Below, one piece after another: positions 10,701 through 21,776 of a DNA stretch of 64,000 nt. The stretch is from Icerya purchasi (taxonomy: Eukaryota; Arthropoda; Insecta; Hemiptera; Monophlebidae). Location of the stretch: NCBI GenBank assembly GCA_039619475.1, contig CM077116.1, forward strand, positions 378,250,188 through 378,314,187. Reading direction: 5' to 3'. A model generated the notes under the pieces. The model was not told the DNA's origin. It did no database searches and saw nothing but the letters and a program-made list of their open reading frames with translations. Position numbers and translations under genes: made by a program. Position 1 is the first letter of the stretch. Every line of letters begins with the position of its first letter.

Positions 10701-13207
10701 GAACATACGTAATTACATAAATCACATTATAAAACATATAAAAAGCCAACCAAAAAAAAAAAAAAACAAATGAAGTGAAAAGAAAACACGATGTTTCTAA
10801 TTATTCTATACATTAAAATAGGTTTAATTTCGTATCAACTTTTATTCGTACTATGGCTGATTTAAAAATTGTTTCAGTATCAATCAAAGAGCCGGAAGTG
10901 ATAATTTATGATCAAGAAACTTCTAAAAAGTGTAATATACCTTAAGAATATTGTAATCCGAACTAACAACAGTCTCTGTAATTGACAGTAAATCAGAACT
11001 ATAATTGCCTTCTTTACATTCATCGACGCATTTCATTATCCTATCGATAACTGGGTAACTTGGCTAAAAATTAAAAAATAACAGCATTTACTCAGCACTT
11101 TGCTGTACTATTTATTTGAATACAATTAAAAATAAATGTAGATTTTAAAAATAAGTTAGATATTAATATAATCAGCAATGATTCAGTATCACTAAGTTAT
11201 TTTTGACACCTGTCAGTACTATGACCAATGAAAAAACAAAAAACCTGTTAAGTTTATTTTTAATTTTCTGAATTATACTAAATACAATTCTCTTTGTATA
11301 ATAATTTATTTAACGTAATTTTAAATTTTAAATTAAAGCAAACAAATGCATACAATGCGTATTAAAAAAACAGATGTAGTTACAAAATTAAAATGAAAAA
11401 TGTAATGCATAAAAAGTTTTTTTACTATTACCAAAAGGATTTTAACTTTTTACTTTTTTTTGTACATAAATCGCTTCTAAGTAACAGATAAAACTCCGCA
11501 ATATTTTTATTTAAACTATTCATAAATGATATAAGCAAATCAACACAAATATATGAATTCATTATTGCAAAAAATAATAAAGTACTAATTTTAAAGTACA
11601 CTACACCCACATATACATCCATTCGTATCAGATCCAACATTTGAGTAATTCTTACGAAACGTAATAAGTACAAACTACTTTTCAAATAAATAAAATGATT
11701 TAACTTATTTCATCCCCTTTCTTAGTACTAGAAAATTCCACTAAATTCAAGAAATACATCGTTATCTGCACAAGTGGGGTAATTATAAATAATACCTGCA
11801 TGAAATTTATCATCACTGGCTTAACTTTTTTATATGCTAACCCCCGGAAACGCAATAGAATCGTATTATTCAAGTGGCATATGCATAACAGAAAAAAGTA
11901 TTGTAAAAATGAAAATGTGGTACAACTTCAAAGGCTGCGCTATTATCAGGCAACAAAAATTGAACTACTGTGCAATACCAAGCATGCTGTAATTGTTAAA
12001 AATTGTTTTAATTCGAATAATTTAAAAAAAATATATCGTATACAAATTAAAGTAAAAAAGCAAACGACTGTCTATCACGCAAATACATAAATAGAAGAAT
12101 ATATCTTATCGGCAGCTCCGCCTTTCCTTCATTCTTTCACTTGACATACTTTTTTTCCTTGAACTGTCAGTGAGTTGGCTTTTTTTCGCGAGCCAGAATC
12201 TCGTGAAAAGGCGGCGTCAATGCACGTGGAATTACATGATGTGGAAATTATATGCATCATTGCATACCTACTAACGATATGTTTAACAAAAATACTTACT
12301 CTCATTTCTCGTTTTAACTTATCAACACTTTTTATATTTATATCTTCGGGGCCCATAATCATCATCAACGCATTGAAAACTGCTTTCAATATTTCTTCGC
12401 AATCTTCAGTTATCAAATTTTTTCCAACCAAAACTAAACTGAAACTACAAAATTATTATATTTTAAATTATGTCGCTATTATTTGTAAATCTTATATATC
12501 AACATTTTTAATTTATATTTAAAGGTAGTTAAATATAAAATGAAAATAAAAACTTACTTCTTAAAACTTCTTGCATGGATGACGAATTCTTTGTAATGCA
12601 AATTTTTAAACACGTATAAATGTTGTTTGTTAAACATCTGCTGTATTATATTCAAAATGGCTAAAGAGGAACACTAACAAAAAAATGTTACATTACAGTT
12701 ACTTAGAAATCGTCTAGAAACACGATAAAATTCAAATTTAAAAAATATACCATACTTACTTTATTATTAATTATATCAAAAGGAAACAAAAAAAAACAAA
12801 AATAAAAATCGATGGAAACGAAAAAATTTGATGAAATAATCGTGTTTAATAAATTTCACATAGCATAAAGTAAATATTTTTGAAGCTGTAACATTCATTA
12901 AATCGTAATAAATGAAAAACAATCAAACCAAAAAAATTAAAAATTTTACAATTAGTAAATATAAAATACTCCAATTCATCATAAAAAAATATCAAATATT
13001 CCATCAAAAATTGAACTGACCATCTTAAATTCATAATTACAAATAATATTTACTTAGACAATAATTTTTCAACACATTTTATTCTTGAAGTAATACATTT
13101 TTTCGAATAACTAAAGTACATCAACTTACTTGGCTCTCAGATGAATCAGTACTTCTCGAAAACAATTGAGTACCATTGCTTGCTAAACACATTACTTTTA
13201 TCGCCAT
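2043..13207 (-). CDS. fuz: Fuzzy homologue (planar cell polarity/ciliogenesis effector), six firm exons, 3' end missing
   Basis: Exons by position: 13207-13130, 12673-12558, 12438-12300, 11063-10941, 6497-6263 and about 2226-2043. All have GT donors and all phases agree (0,2,0,0,1,2), giving about 291 codons. The protein follows the vertebrate Fuz family order: start with VMCLASNGTQLFSRS, then the LKAVFNALMMIMG and KLKREMR segment, the MKCVDEC motif, the LFCCLLVEDKVVVATSAWW longin-like block, PVFLLCKTP, and LCALCGPTPDLL. Fuz proteins carry longin-type domains and work with Inturned and Fritz in the CPLANE complex at the ciliary base and in planar polarity. Family members are about 420 residues, so roughly the last 120 are not found here; they presumably lie left of the window. 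Introns are swollen by transposons. Assignment rests on recalled family sequence, not on a search. Confidence 0.85.
2597..2644 (-). ncRNA. Type I hammerhead ribozyme, apparently intact core
   Basis: On the minus strand: 7-bp stem I (TTCGTTT with AAGCGAA, one G-T wobble), core CTGATGA, a perfect 6-bp stem II (GGTCAG/CTGACC, loop TGTAAG), core GAAA, the minimal self-complementary ACGT stem III, and T at the cleavage position. One extra A lies between the first core and stem II. Minimal stem III is the form described for Penelope-like elements, thought to act as dimers. Confidence 0.72.
2870..3200. repeat. 225-bp tandem duplication inside the left foldback arm
   Basis: The landmark CAACAACGGACT occurs at 2871 and 3096 (225 bp apart), followed in both by AGAGTAAT, a TTAGAAAAAC segment and AGAAAGGAAATTC. 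The right arm has one copy only, so the duplication came after the arms were formed. Confidence 0.8.
3817..3864 (+). ncRNA. Degenerate hammerhead ribozyme in the right arm
   Basis: Mirror copy of the motif at 2597-2644. Stem I is a perfect 7-bp TTCGCTT/AAGCGAA, but the first core reads CCGATGA instead of CTGATGA and stem II has a mismatch (GGTCAG with CTGCCC). GAAAC and GTT are kept. The core U-to-C change should reduce or abolish cleavage. Confidence 0.6.
4000..5890 (-). pseudogene. RNase-H LINE (family A), long but heavily decayed copy
   Basis: The purine-rich plus strand is the antisense of a LINE coding region. Landmarks shared with other copies: AAATATCTGACCAAA (4170; also 30.1 kb), the CATTACATTACTCTTAATACTCA block (4280; CCTCATTACCCTCAATGCC at 42.55 kb), and AAGCTTCCTAACGCGGGAAG (5650) against GAGCTTCCTCTCACACGAAG (44.04 kb). 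The order is conserved from RNase H to RT N-terminal side. No frame longer than a few dozen codons survives. It occupies the Fuzzy intron between exons 5 and 6. Confidence 0.65.
6263..6497 (-). CDS. fuz: Fuzzy exon 5 (central longin-like block)
   Basis: The acceptor TTTTTGTCAACAG sits at 6499-6498; the donor G then GTTTAC is at 6262. It encodes EIIGSLFCCLLVEDKVVVAT, then SAWWNL, then DIPVFLLCKTPAVSI. These match the SLVVSGRVVAATEGWWRL and YPVYLPHGSP blocks of Fuz. The frame stays open to 6144, but the next family block (LCALCGPTP) is at 2.1 kb, so the exon most likely ends at 6263 in phase 1. Confidence 0.85.
6500..8734. other. Fuzzy intron 4, no gene seen
   Basis: AT-rich intron sequence. 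It includes a short (TA)n near 7706-7727 followed by a T run. Open frames at 7049-7927 are low-complexity and lack any family resemblance. Confidence 0.6.
8735..9105 (+). repeat. Interspersed non-coding repeat (family B), tail copy
   Basis: Shares with 23.1, 32.6 and 56.9 kb the ordered blocks TATTTTGAATTTCACTTT, GAGTTACGAATTTTTTAAG, GTGATTTTTGAGGTCGTTTT, TTTTGAAGTTTATAAG and CTGAATCATTTTATTAGGATTC. It ends in a palindrome: AGGATTCTGTACAT at 9060-9073 against ATGTACGGAATCCT at 9079-9092. It lies in a Fuzzy intron. Confidence 0.8.
9106..10930. other. Fuzzy intron 4 (continued), no gene seen
   Basis: AT-rich sequence with no recognisable exon, domain or repeat landmark beyond short A/T runs. 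Confidence 0.5.
10941..11063 (-). CDS. fuz: Fuzzy exon 4
   Basis: The acceptor is TTTTTAG (AG at 11065-11064) and the donor is AAG then GTATAT at 10940. The exon is 41 codons in phase 0, with the conserved core VIDRIMKCVDEC followed by LLSITETVVSS. The family has LIGDLTQCVDC then a helix at this point. Confidence 0.85.
11796..11819 (-). CDS. fuz: Possible 24-nt Fuzzy microexon
   Basis: Between AG at 11821-11820 and GTATTA at 11795 lies an in-phase 24-nt segment reading PVMINFMQ. Exons 3 and 4 joined directly are about 10 residues shorter than vertebrate Fuz at exactly this place, where the family has a short helix ending LIDSFLG. The acceptor has a poor pyrimidine tract, so this remains a candidate. 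Confidence 0.3.
12300..12438 (-). CDS. fuz: Fuzzy exon 3
   Basis: The acceptor is TAGTTTCAG and the donor GTAAGT follows AGA at 12300. Reading 1+138 bases completes the split codon from exon 2. It encodes LVLVGKN, EEILKAVFNALMMIMG and SVDKLKREMR, the best-matching block to Fuz in the N-terminal domain. Confidence 0.88.
12558..12673 (-). CDS. fuz: Fuzzy exon 2
   Basis: The acceptor is TTTTTTTGTTAG (AG at 12675-12674) and the donor is GTAAGT at 12557. Starting at 12673 keeps phase 0 with exon 1. A second AG inside (TTCCTCTTTAG) would put a stop in frame and was rejected. It encodes SSLAILNIIQQMF and ends with a split codon, two bases left over. Confidence 0.7.
13130..13207 (-). CDS. fuz: Fuzzy exon 1 (start codon)
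   Basis: ATG at 13207-13205; 26 codons ending in CAA followed by the consensus donor GTAAGT at 13129. The encoded hydrophobic strand VMCLAS followed by LFSRS is the first beta strands of the N-terminal longin-like domain. Phase 0 at the donor. Confidence 0.85.
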
Positions 13208-13959
13208 AATTAAACATCTAACAATTAGAAAAAACAATTTCTAAACTTCACAAATCAAAACTAATTACATAACTAAAATTTACTGATAAAAATACACAAT
13301 GAAGATAAAACAGAAAAAACCGGTATTTTGTTCCACAGTGTGACCACATACAGCATTAAAAAATGGATGTATGTTTTTCAAATTACGATAGAGTGCATTT
13401 TAACTTAATTAAAAGTAACACAGTAATAGTATCAATAGGAATTAGAAATATTCACATAAAACAAATAATTATCTTATCATTTGAATTTTTTTCTTAGATT
13501 ATTTAAGAATGTATTTAAAACAATTCATAGAACCAAATGATAAAAAGAAAGAAATTCAACAATACAGAAGGAAAAAAATGCTCCCTTAAAAAAATGTATT
13601 TAATAAAAATTTAAAAAAGTTAAATGAATGAATAAATAAATGCGAATATATCGTTTGAATAACTAAAATTCAATTTTTGAGACATACCAAAAATTTTATT
13701 ATTGTTGTAAGGATAAACATTGTTTCAATCAATGGAGTTGGTGACTAAGGTTAAGTAATATTGCACTTTCAAAATTTTTTCAGATCTTAATTTCTAAGGA
13801 ATTCAGATTGAATATACTTCTAAGTTCAATGAAAAGTATTTTTTATTTTTACTTGCACTGTAATCAAGAATTCGATGGATGACAGCCATAAACTGACACC
13901 CAGAAATGAAAAAGAAAAGATAGTTTACTTTGTTAAATTTTGATTCAATTACATATTAA

Positions 13960-14888
13960 CAATATAGAATAAAATAATGATTGAAGAAGAGAAATATTGG
14001 ATATAGAATACCCAATAGAGAATAAGAAGCTCAAGTTTTGTGATAAGAATATGGTACATAACGCTCAACAGAAGAAATGAACATTTAAAGATACAATTTG
14101 TGTTACAATCACTACTCCATATGGATGGAAAGAAAACCATCGAAAAGTAAAAATAAGAAGAACACTTTTTTTTTCTTTGGACGTACCAGCGGGCTTGACC
14201 CAACAATGACAAACTAAATTAGGAAACTAAATAGCTGGACAATCAAAAATGGAAGACTTGAAACATGGTGGCAAGGGAACAACAGAAAACAATGAGAAGT
14301 AAAGGATATAGGTTCCTAAAAGCTGGGCATACAGAAAGGAGCGTTTATTGAGGAGAGCAGAACATTTAAAAAATATGTAAGATGTGTTTACAATCACAAA
14401 TGCAAAGAGGATCGTAACTGAAGAGAGCAGAAAGGAGAAGGTGACAGAACAAATCAAAAACTAGAAGAGGGTAATAAATAATGATTGATCCTGAGTCTAA
14501 TTTAAAAAACAACAATAGAATGACAATAAGCAGGGTTAGAATGGAACCAAGGAACCAATTGAATAAAATGGTAATGTGAATATAACGATTGAAGAATAAA
14601 TATTGATAAATGTCCTGTCTAAGTCTGGAATGATCGGATATAGATAAGAAAAGGATGCCTGAAGTTGAGGAATAAACCAATGCGGGCGGCTGAGCGAGCT
14701 AAAAAGTCAGCTGAGTCACTACCTTCTGTATTCAAATAACTAGGAACACATAGAAGATCTATGAGAATAGAATAGAACGAAAGCAAAGTGAAAATGAGAA
14801 ATCAAATTGAGGGAATGATACCATCAGCGGAACGGAAAGGAGAAGAAAAGATGGCTTGAAGAATGCTTTTAGAGTCAGAAGTGATCAA
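13960..14888 (-). pseudogene. RNase-H LINE (family A), 3' fragment
   Basis: On the minus strand the 3' tail reads TTGTTGGGTCAAGCCCGCTGG and runs into a poly-A (T run at 14167-14174 on plus). This is the same 3' end as the copy at 17.8-18.3 kb. Upstream frames read C-terminal family segments such as SDHSRLRQDIYQ and CDCKHILHIF. It is broken by many stops and ends where a family B repeat starts. Confidence 0.7.
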
Positions 14889-15512
14889 TAAGTTCAGTCA
14901 AGTATGATGTTTCATGCGCTGGGGATTCCGCATGTAAGACTATAATTTACGTTTAAATAATAATAAATTCAAAATAAAAAAATCTGACTTTCTTTTTCTG
15001 CTCTTTTTTGAACTATTCGTCAACATCTAAAGTTTCGTTAAAGAAATGAAATACAGTATCGTTCCTAATAAATAGTGCTCTTTCCAACAATATATGACTA
15101 GCCCGGAAAAAAAATATTTTTGACTTGACACGTCTTGAAAATCGCTCGTGAAACGAAATTGTAAAACGAAATCGCGCAACGCAACGACTATTATTTTTCA
15201 CCGCATATATTTATATATATCTATACATATTTATATATTTTTATATATATATATATATATATATACTTAAACCGATATAGGCGTTTCACGTTAAATCAAC
15301 GGCCCTGTGCCCAGCACAGCCGCGCCCACATTTTTTTTCAAAAATTTCGAGCCTTCAGTGAATCGAGGGCCCAATTTTAAAGCTTGAAACCCAGATGTTC
15401 CAAAGTAAAGAAATATACAGGGATGCGCATTTTTTAAATCTCGTTCAAAATTTTTAGCTATAATACTCGCGTCCCAAGGGAGGGTACGTCATATTTAAAA
15501 AAAAAACACTTG
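14889..15512 (+). repeat. Family B repeat, head plus internal ~280-bp units
   Basis: Begins AGTTCAGTCAAGTATGATGT, the same head as at 22649. Then come two diverged internal units with the landmarks CTTTCCAAC, AAAAATTTCGAG, GCTATAATACTCGCG and GGTACGTCAT, as in the 56 kb array. The frame at 15013-15201 lies in this repeat. Confidence 0.75.
15242..15265. repeat. (TA)n microsatellite
   Basis: Twelve TA dinucleotides preceded by an imperfect TA-rich stretch from about 15205. Confidence 0.95.
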
Positions 15513-17725
15513 ACAGAAAAAAGGATTTTACTTAGCAATTATATTTTATTAATAATCTGTTGTACAATAGTTCTAAATGCGTAAGGATTAAGATTACTCT
15601 ATTCGTTTTCATTTTGAGAATAATTTACACTAATACATAGTTAGTTATACTGTCAGGATGTCTGGTATCTAAACATCCTACGACCGTAAAGCGACAATAT
15701 GGCAACGTAAAAATCCATTTCGTGGAGGGGGGAGGGTGAACCCCTCAAATCCCTCCTTGGTATGCCTATGGTATATACATGTATTTTAATAGTTGCAAAG
15801 TTAAAATTTATTTAATTTCCAGTAATTGCATTAAAATCATAAAGATTAATGGAAAACAAAAATGTCTATGTATTATATGTAAAATTTATTGTAATGCTAG
15901 ATAAAATGGTTTTCTCACTTAATTAAAATGGTAACATTGAAAATTTCATTTGCAATCAAATTATCAAATAATAACAAAATATGCTAAATCCATAAACCAA
16001 TTGGCTACACATTTATTTGCTAAAATTTATTTAAGTTATGTATTCACAATGTTTTACAAAAAAAAAGTGGAATGTATGCATTGCAAATTCATTTACCCAG
16101 TACTATGATTAAGAGTTAGCCACAGAAACGAATTTAGTTTACAAGGTTGAGAGAAGTAATACAATTATTCATGAGGGAATATGTATATATTATTAATACT
16201 GACCACATTAATATTCTATTTTCTAATGGTAGCTATGCCTTTTATCTAATTAAAGTGTTTTTAATGGTCTGTACACTGCATTATGATACTGTATGCATCT
16301 TAGAGCTGTCATACATAAATAAACTTAGTAAATATACATTCGCGCGAGTGCATACTCAAACAAACATGCAAAAGCTGATATAGCTTTCATCTTTACCAAA
16401 TTACACAAAAGTACCTGAACAGAAGTTAAATCCTCTTCTTTTCCACCTTAAATACACAATTATGCATGTTTGTCTGTCTTCTAAAGTTAGGATAGGTTCA
16501 ATACATTAAAAATAAGTTTGATTTTTGTTAAATCACCAAAAAGGGAACTTTGGCTCGTGAAATTCCAGAATAATATAACCTTAATTTATTTAGTAACTTC
16601 CTATAATTTTTATAATTTCTTAATCTGTTTTGAATTACATCCGGAAATAAAATAGTATTTATGGTGCTCTATTTGGAGATCTCTATATTTTCAACCAGAT
16701 TAAGAGACGTATAAAACTTTAATTATGTATCAAAAATAGAATAGTATTAAAAACGTAAAACTCTCACTTTAATAATAGATTAACTCTGCGCAGAATAATT
16801 ATTTCATTTTGTGCTATTATTAACGGTGAAAAAGCAATGTAAAACTTATTGATTACTGCAGGCAATATCCAGCATAAAATAATCCGATTTATTCCTTTTT
16901 ATTGTATGAACGATTTTTAAAATCTGTCCAACAAAAACAGTATTGTATTTTAAAATCAACTTAAGTGTTCAGTTAAGCTAAATATTTCGATAAATGGCGC
17001 AGTCTAAAAACAACAAAATAGTATAATACCCGGTAACCTGAAGATCAAATACATGCCTACATAAATGAAAATTAAAGAATAATTTTCCAGAAACTCCAAT
17101 CTCATGAAATATGTGAATGTAAAAGTTTATATTTCATATTTTTTCGTATAAACAGTTCCACTGTTGAATACGTCCAGACCAAAGTTATAAAAGAAATAGT
17201 AATTTATTTCACAATTTATTAAATTCAAATTTACAAAAAAAATACCCTATTTATAACAAAAATAGCGTACGAATTATCAAAATATGATTACTTAATGATA
17301 AATACAAGTAAACAGCAGTATGCAGAATTCGCCATTTTGGATATTACGACAACTTGGACGGCTTAAAAACAGTTGAATAATTAAAAACAGGTGATTGTCT
17401 GTCACGCAACACTGTTATCATTTTCCAAGATGGAGAAACCGAAATATTATGACCGATTGCAAATGGCGGTTTATTAGCTGTCTTTACGAGGTAGTAGCCT
17501 CGGCTCCTAAAACACAGTTCTTATTATTAAATTTCGGAAGAATTAATCGTTACTTAACAGATAAGGTCAAAATAATTTTATGTATAAAGTTTTAATCCAA
17601 GAAACAGAAACTTCTCATACTTTTTTTAAATAATTCGCTATTTTCTGTTTCTTAATTTTCATTAGTTAGAAATGATGTATGTTGAGATAATATAAAAACA
17701 TTTTTAACTAATTTAGTTTAAATTC
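15513..17725. other. Intergenic stretch, no gene seen
   Basis: AT-rich, between Fuzzy and the lipase gene. Short frames (16147-16383, 17395-17595) show no family resemblance and no splice context. Confidence 0.5.
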
Positions 17726-17752
17726 AATATATATATATATATATATATATTA
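17726..17752. repeat. (TA)n microsatellite
   Basis: About 13 AT repeats directly before the 5' side of a LINE fragment. Confidence 0.95.
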
Positions 17753-17754
17753 GA

Positions 17755-18297
17755 ACAGTCTTTCTCTATCACGCTCTAATCATTCCAGACTTTAGTCTGA
17801 CATGTATCCATCTATATTCTCAAATCGCTTTTCTCAGTACCGTCTTATTCAACCGGTTCCTAGTTTCCTGCCTTGGTTTCAATCTATTCCGATCTGTCGT
17901 CGTTCCACTGTTGTTTCCTTAATTAGGCTTAGAAGCAATCATTCTCTACTCCCCTCTTCTCGCTTTCAATTCGCTTTGTCCCCTTCTCCTTTCTGCTCTC
18001 TTCACGCTTCTGAGCCTTCTTGTATTTGTGATTCAAATCACATCTTATTCGAATGTTCAGCACTCTCTAACGAACGCTCTTTTCTTTACACCCAACTTTT
18101 AGTTTTGGGTCTTCCTACTCCCTTTAACGCTACCTATATTCTTTCCTTCCCATTGCCTTCAGTTATCCCATTGCTACTGTCCTTTGTCCTCTCCATTTCT
18201 GACCGCCTGGTTATTTAGTTATAACTGTTAATTTTTCATGTTGTTGGGTCAAGGCCGCTGGCGCGCCCAGGGTAGGAAAAAAAAAAAACAAAAAACA
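17755..18297 (+). pseudogene. RNase-H LINE (family A), C-terminal end with 3' tail and poly-A
   Basis: A frame of 138 codons (17802-18218) gives the C-terminal region after RNase H. It includes SLIRLRSNHSLLPSSRF, then CDSNHILFECSAL (a Cys/His cluster), and ends ISDRLVI. After the stop comes the family 3' UTR TTGTTGGGTCAAGGCCGCTGG and an A-rich tail from 18279. This is the cleanest example of the family's 3' end. 5'-truncated, as usual for LINE insertions. Confidence 0.8.
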
Positions 18298-19485
18298 GTG
18301 TTGTTTAATATCCTTAAAGAATTTGGCCTGGACAAAAAAACCACAATCTTAATAATAAAAACGTTAACAAACACATATGCTAAAGTGAAATTTAGAGGCG
18401 AAATATCTAGACAGTTTGAAATAAAAACAGGAGTTAGACAGGGGGATGGTCTGTCACCTTTACACTTTAACTGCATACTTGAAAAAGTTATAAGAGAATG
18501 GAGAAAAGCTATGAATGAAGAAAATATCACTGAGAAAATTAAACTAGGATACAAGAAGGATAATTTATTAATAGATTGCTTAGCTTTTGCAGATGATCTG
18601 GCAATAATAGCGGAATCTATGGAGACAGCAAAGCAGCAGATAGAACTATTAAAGGAGCAAGCGGATAAAGCAGGGCTGCAAATTTCCTTTGAAAAAACCA
18701 AATTTATGACAAATATTACAACCGCTCCTAATAGAATAAAAACTGATGTGGGTCAAGTGAATAGAGTCAATAAATTCAAGTACTTGGGAGAATTAATCGA
18801 GCAGAGTGGGTCAGAAAAAGAAGCAATTAAATATAGGATCGATAGAATGAAAGCGGTTTTTTATTTAACAAAATAAATATATAATAAGAAATATCTATCA
18901 AGAAATGCCAAACTGAGGCACTATAAAACTGTGGTCAGACCAGAAGCATTATATGCAGCGGAAGGCCTAACAATGAACAGAAAAGGATTAAATGAGCAAC
19001 TTGAAATCGCAGAAAGAAAGATCGCAAGAAGAATACTGGGACCAGAGAAACAAGGTGGAAAATATATAAAAAGGAGCAACTAGGAAATATACCAACATGT
19101 GGAAAGCATCACTACCGAGATCCGGAAAAGAAGAATTCGATTCTACGGGCATATGCAAAGGATGGAGCCGAGCAGGTTTACCGGAAGGTTGTTCAGTTAC
19201 ATGCGGAAGCTAAAAATAAACGGTACGTGGTATACAGAGACCCAAAAAAACCTGGATGAACTGAAGATCACGCCTGAAGATATAGAACAGCGATCAACGT
19301 TAAAGAAGAAATTATTTGACTGCAAAAGATTCGCGGGGAAACGTAAAAGAAGAACTGGCGTTTCGTGGACCGAAGAAAGAAAAAAAAGACACAGTGAAAG
19401 AATGAAAGCAGTATAGAAAGAGAGGAAGAAGAATGGCAGAACCAGTTGACAACGTAGTCCACCAGTGGCTAAATCGAAATAATAA
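18298..19485 (+). pseudogene. Second LINE lineage: reverse transcriptase C-terminal part with in-frame stops
   Basis: One frame runs from about 18298 to 19416 with only two stops (TAA 18874, TAG 19081). RT motifs: VKFRGEISRQFEIKTGVRQG, then DGLSPLHFN, LAFADDLAIIAE (catalytic FADD), and GLQISFEKTKFM. After the RT come LRHYKTVVRPEALYAAE and RKRRIRFYGHMQRMEP, a post-RT region common in arthropod LINEs of RTE-like type, ending in a basic RKKRHSERMK segment and a (TA)n at 19486. The N-terminal RT and endonuclease are missing. It starts immediately after the poly-A of the preceding LINE. Confidence 0.85.
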
Positions 19486-19509
19486 TATATATATATATAT
19501 ATATATATT
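19486..19509. repeat. (TA)n microsatellite at LINE 3' end
   Basis: Twelve AT units directly after the LINE 3' sequence. They may be the element's own microsatellite tail. Confidence 0.9.
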
Positions 19510-21530
19510 TGTGTCAGTTACTATATGGGGAGGGTATAACGAAAATTAGTTATAACAATATCGGTAATAGAAACTCGACAAATCGGTTAGTATATCTAAA
19601 ATTTTAGTACGCAAGTAAAAAATTATTGATGACATAGTGGCACAATAATTAACTTCAAAAGTTTTTACAGATACTTTTGATTATTGTTCACGAAAAAAAA
19701 GGGGTTTTTATAAAAACGAAAACAATAATTTAGTGTTCTATAACGATTATATTAAACACACTATCAAAACACGACAATGTTAATTTACAGCTGCTCTGTA
19801 TGAGAACATTACCACAGTGACCGCTAGTTCTCTTATGGTATCTTGGTTACTCATTTTTTTACATAATTAACGGAAAGCTGAAAACGATACGCTACTTTGC
19901 TTTTTTCGTTATCATCATTACAAAAAGTCATCAGTCAGATCTCATGAAAAATGTAGAAACTTTTTTTAATGAAATGCCGATACAAAGAGAGACAGATTCA
20001 ATTCTAAAAGCGTATTTCGTATTAGGCGGTGGTCCCGACCATTTGATATTTTTTGTTTTACATAAGCGGATAGTGTAAAAATTGTAAACGTGATTTATTT
20101 TCAATTCTGTTATTAAGCGCATTCTGTTTAGAGTGTTTCTTTTTAAGTTCGTTTTGGTAATATAACAAACGCGATTGACTTATTTTATTTGATCATTTAC
20201 TTATTTTAAAAAAAAGGAAAAAAACCGACACTTTCGGCTACTCATCGGGCCATATGCAAACGGAGACTACGAGGGGCATTAGATTAGGTGTAGGAGTTCA
20301 CGATTTTTTAGGAAAAGAAAAAGAAAGGGGTTTTCGATGTGAGTCAAGTCCTCAAAATTTCGGGAATTAAGAGCGGAAAATTGAAGGAGATTTTTGAAGT
20401 TGAAGTGAAGGGCAAAATAATAGCATGTGCAATTTATTGAGAAAGTGGATTTGACAGAAAGAACAAGACGTTAAATTAAGTAAGAATAAATGAAGTATGG
20501 GAGATTCTAAGTCGGGCAAGGATGATGTTCTTTTTGGATCGGAATGAACTCGAAGCAGGGACTAAAGAATTCGGTTTAATCGACTTTTTCACTATGCATA
20601 AATGTAAAATTATCCATTAAAGAAGAACCTTATATTACATTTAGAAACTGGCGAGTCCAATAAAGATTTAGCAAAGAAGAGTTCAACGTTCCTCAATACT
20701 ACGTTTTCAGCAATTTAAAAAAATCTGAAATAAGTTCTTTACTGTTTTAGGGAAGGAAAAAACATTGAAAACAATTTGTAGTAGTAAATGTTGATGGAGT
20801 TGAAAAGAATCTTCTCAAATGGTTTGAATCCTAATAAAGCAATAATATTCATACCAGTGAACCAGTTTACAAGAGCAAGTCAACAAATTTACTGAAAAAC
20901 TAAAGACATACGATTTTCAGCGTTTGACGTCATAAACGCAACGGTTTCACAATTTACATCTTACTATCTTTTTGAAAATCAATAGAGAGACAGCCGGTGT
21001 TAATCATGGAATTTTAGGAAATTGATTGAAACGTGTTTTGTCTCAGGTTATCTAAAAATATCATGTACCCATAATTCAATTCGTACAGAATTTCAAAATA
21101 TACATTTCTCATATCGTTACCCATCTCAGATTTCACACTGAAATAAGATTATTAGTTTAAGTGGTGAAAAATTATTTTTTACATATTTCGTAGAAATTTA
21201 AAATAGAGTGATTGTTTAGTAACAATAAATTTCCGAATTAAATATTTAAAAATTAAAGTACTTTATTTCATATCAAATATAACGGCAAATCAGTTATAAC
21301 CAGGCCCGTAACCAAGAGGGGAGATGCTGAGGTTCAAGTACGCCGAAATCATTTCGATATATTTTATAAAATAAACAAAAAATTATTTATACAGTATAGA
21401 ATTAGTAACAAAATGTTACGAGAAATTCAAAAATTCACTTCCGTGAATAATTTTTTTTTTATACCTCTCAACCTTGATTAGACTCCTAATATTATCAATT
21501 TTAACTTTAGATTTTTGATAGCTAATGTGT
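19510..21530. other. Region downstream of the lipase gene, no gene seen
   Basis: AT-rich. A purine-rich stretch at 20270-20560 has no recognisable motif. No lipase C-terminal exon was found here. Confidence 0.5.
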
Positions 21531-21536
21531 TAGTGT

Positions 21537-21542
21537 TTATTA
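21537..21542 (-). terminator. Poly(A) signal of the lipase gene
   Basis: AATAAA on the minus strand about 65 nt after the lipase stop codon. It supports exon 5 being the last exon. Confidence 0.7.
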
Positions 21543-21606
21543 ATTTTTCTCTACCATTCCATTATGATATAGATTAAAATTATATTACTAGTTTACTGCA
21601 CACTTA

Positions 21607-21776
21607 TTACATTGCATCGCAGTATTCACCCATTATTGTATCTGGATACATGAACGGACACATATTATTAATATAATGCCAAAAACCAGGACACGGCCAA
21701 CCAAAAAATCCTACTGTAGTAGTAATCGACTCAGCAAAGTAAGCCGGAGCTCGTTGATGATTACATCCAGTTGTGT
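21607..21776 (-). CDS. Lipase exon 5 (last exon)
   Basis: Acceptor GCGTAG at 21778-21777. It encodes DTTGCNHQRAPAYFAESI, then GFFGWPCPGFW and ends GEYCDAM before TAA at 21609-21607. A GTAATA inside the final codons could act as a donor, but no further lipase exon was found. Confidence 0.88.

Noticed and set aside
12175..12522. 115-codon plus-strand frame.
   Set aside because: It is antisense to Fuzzy exon 3.
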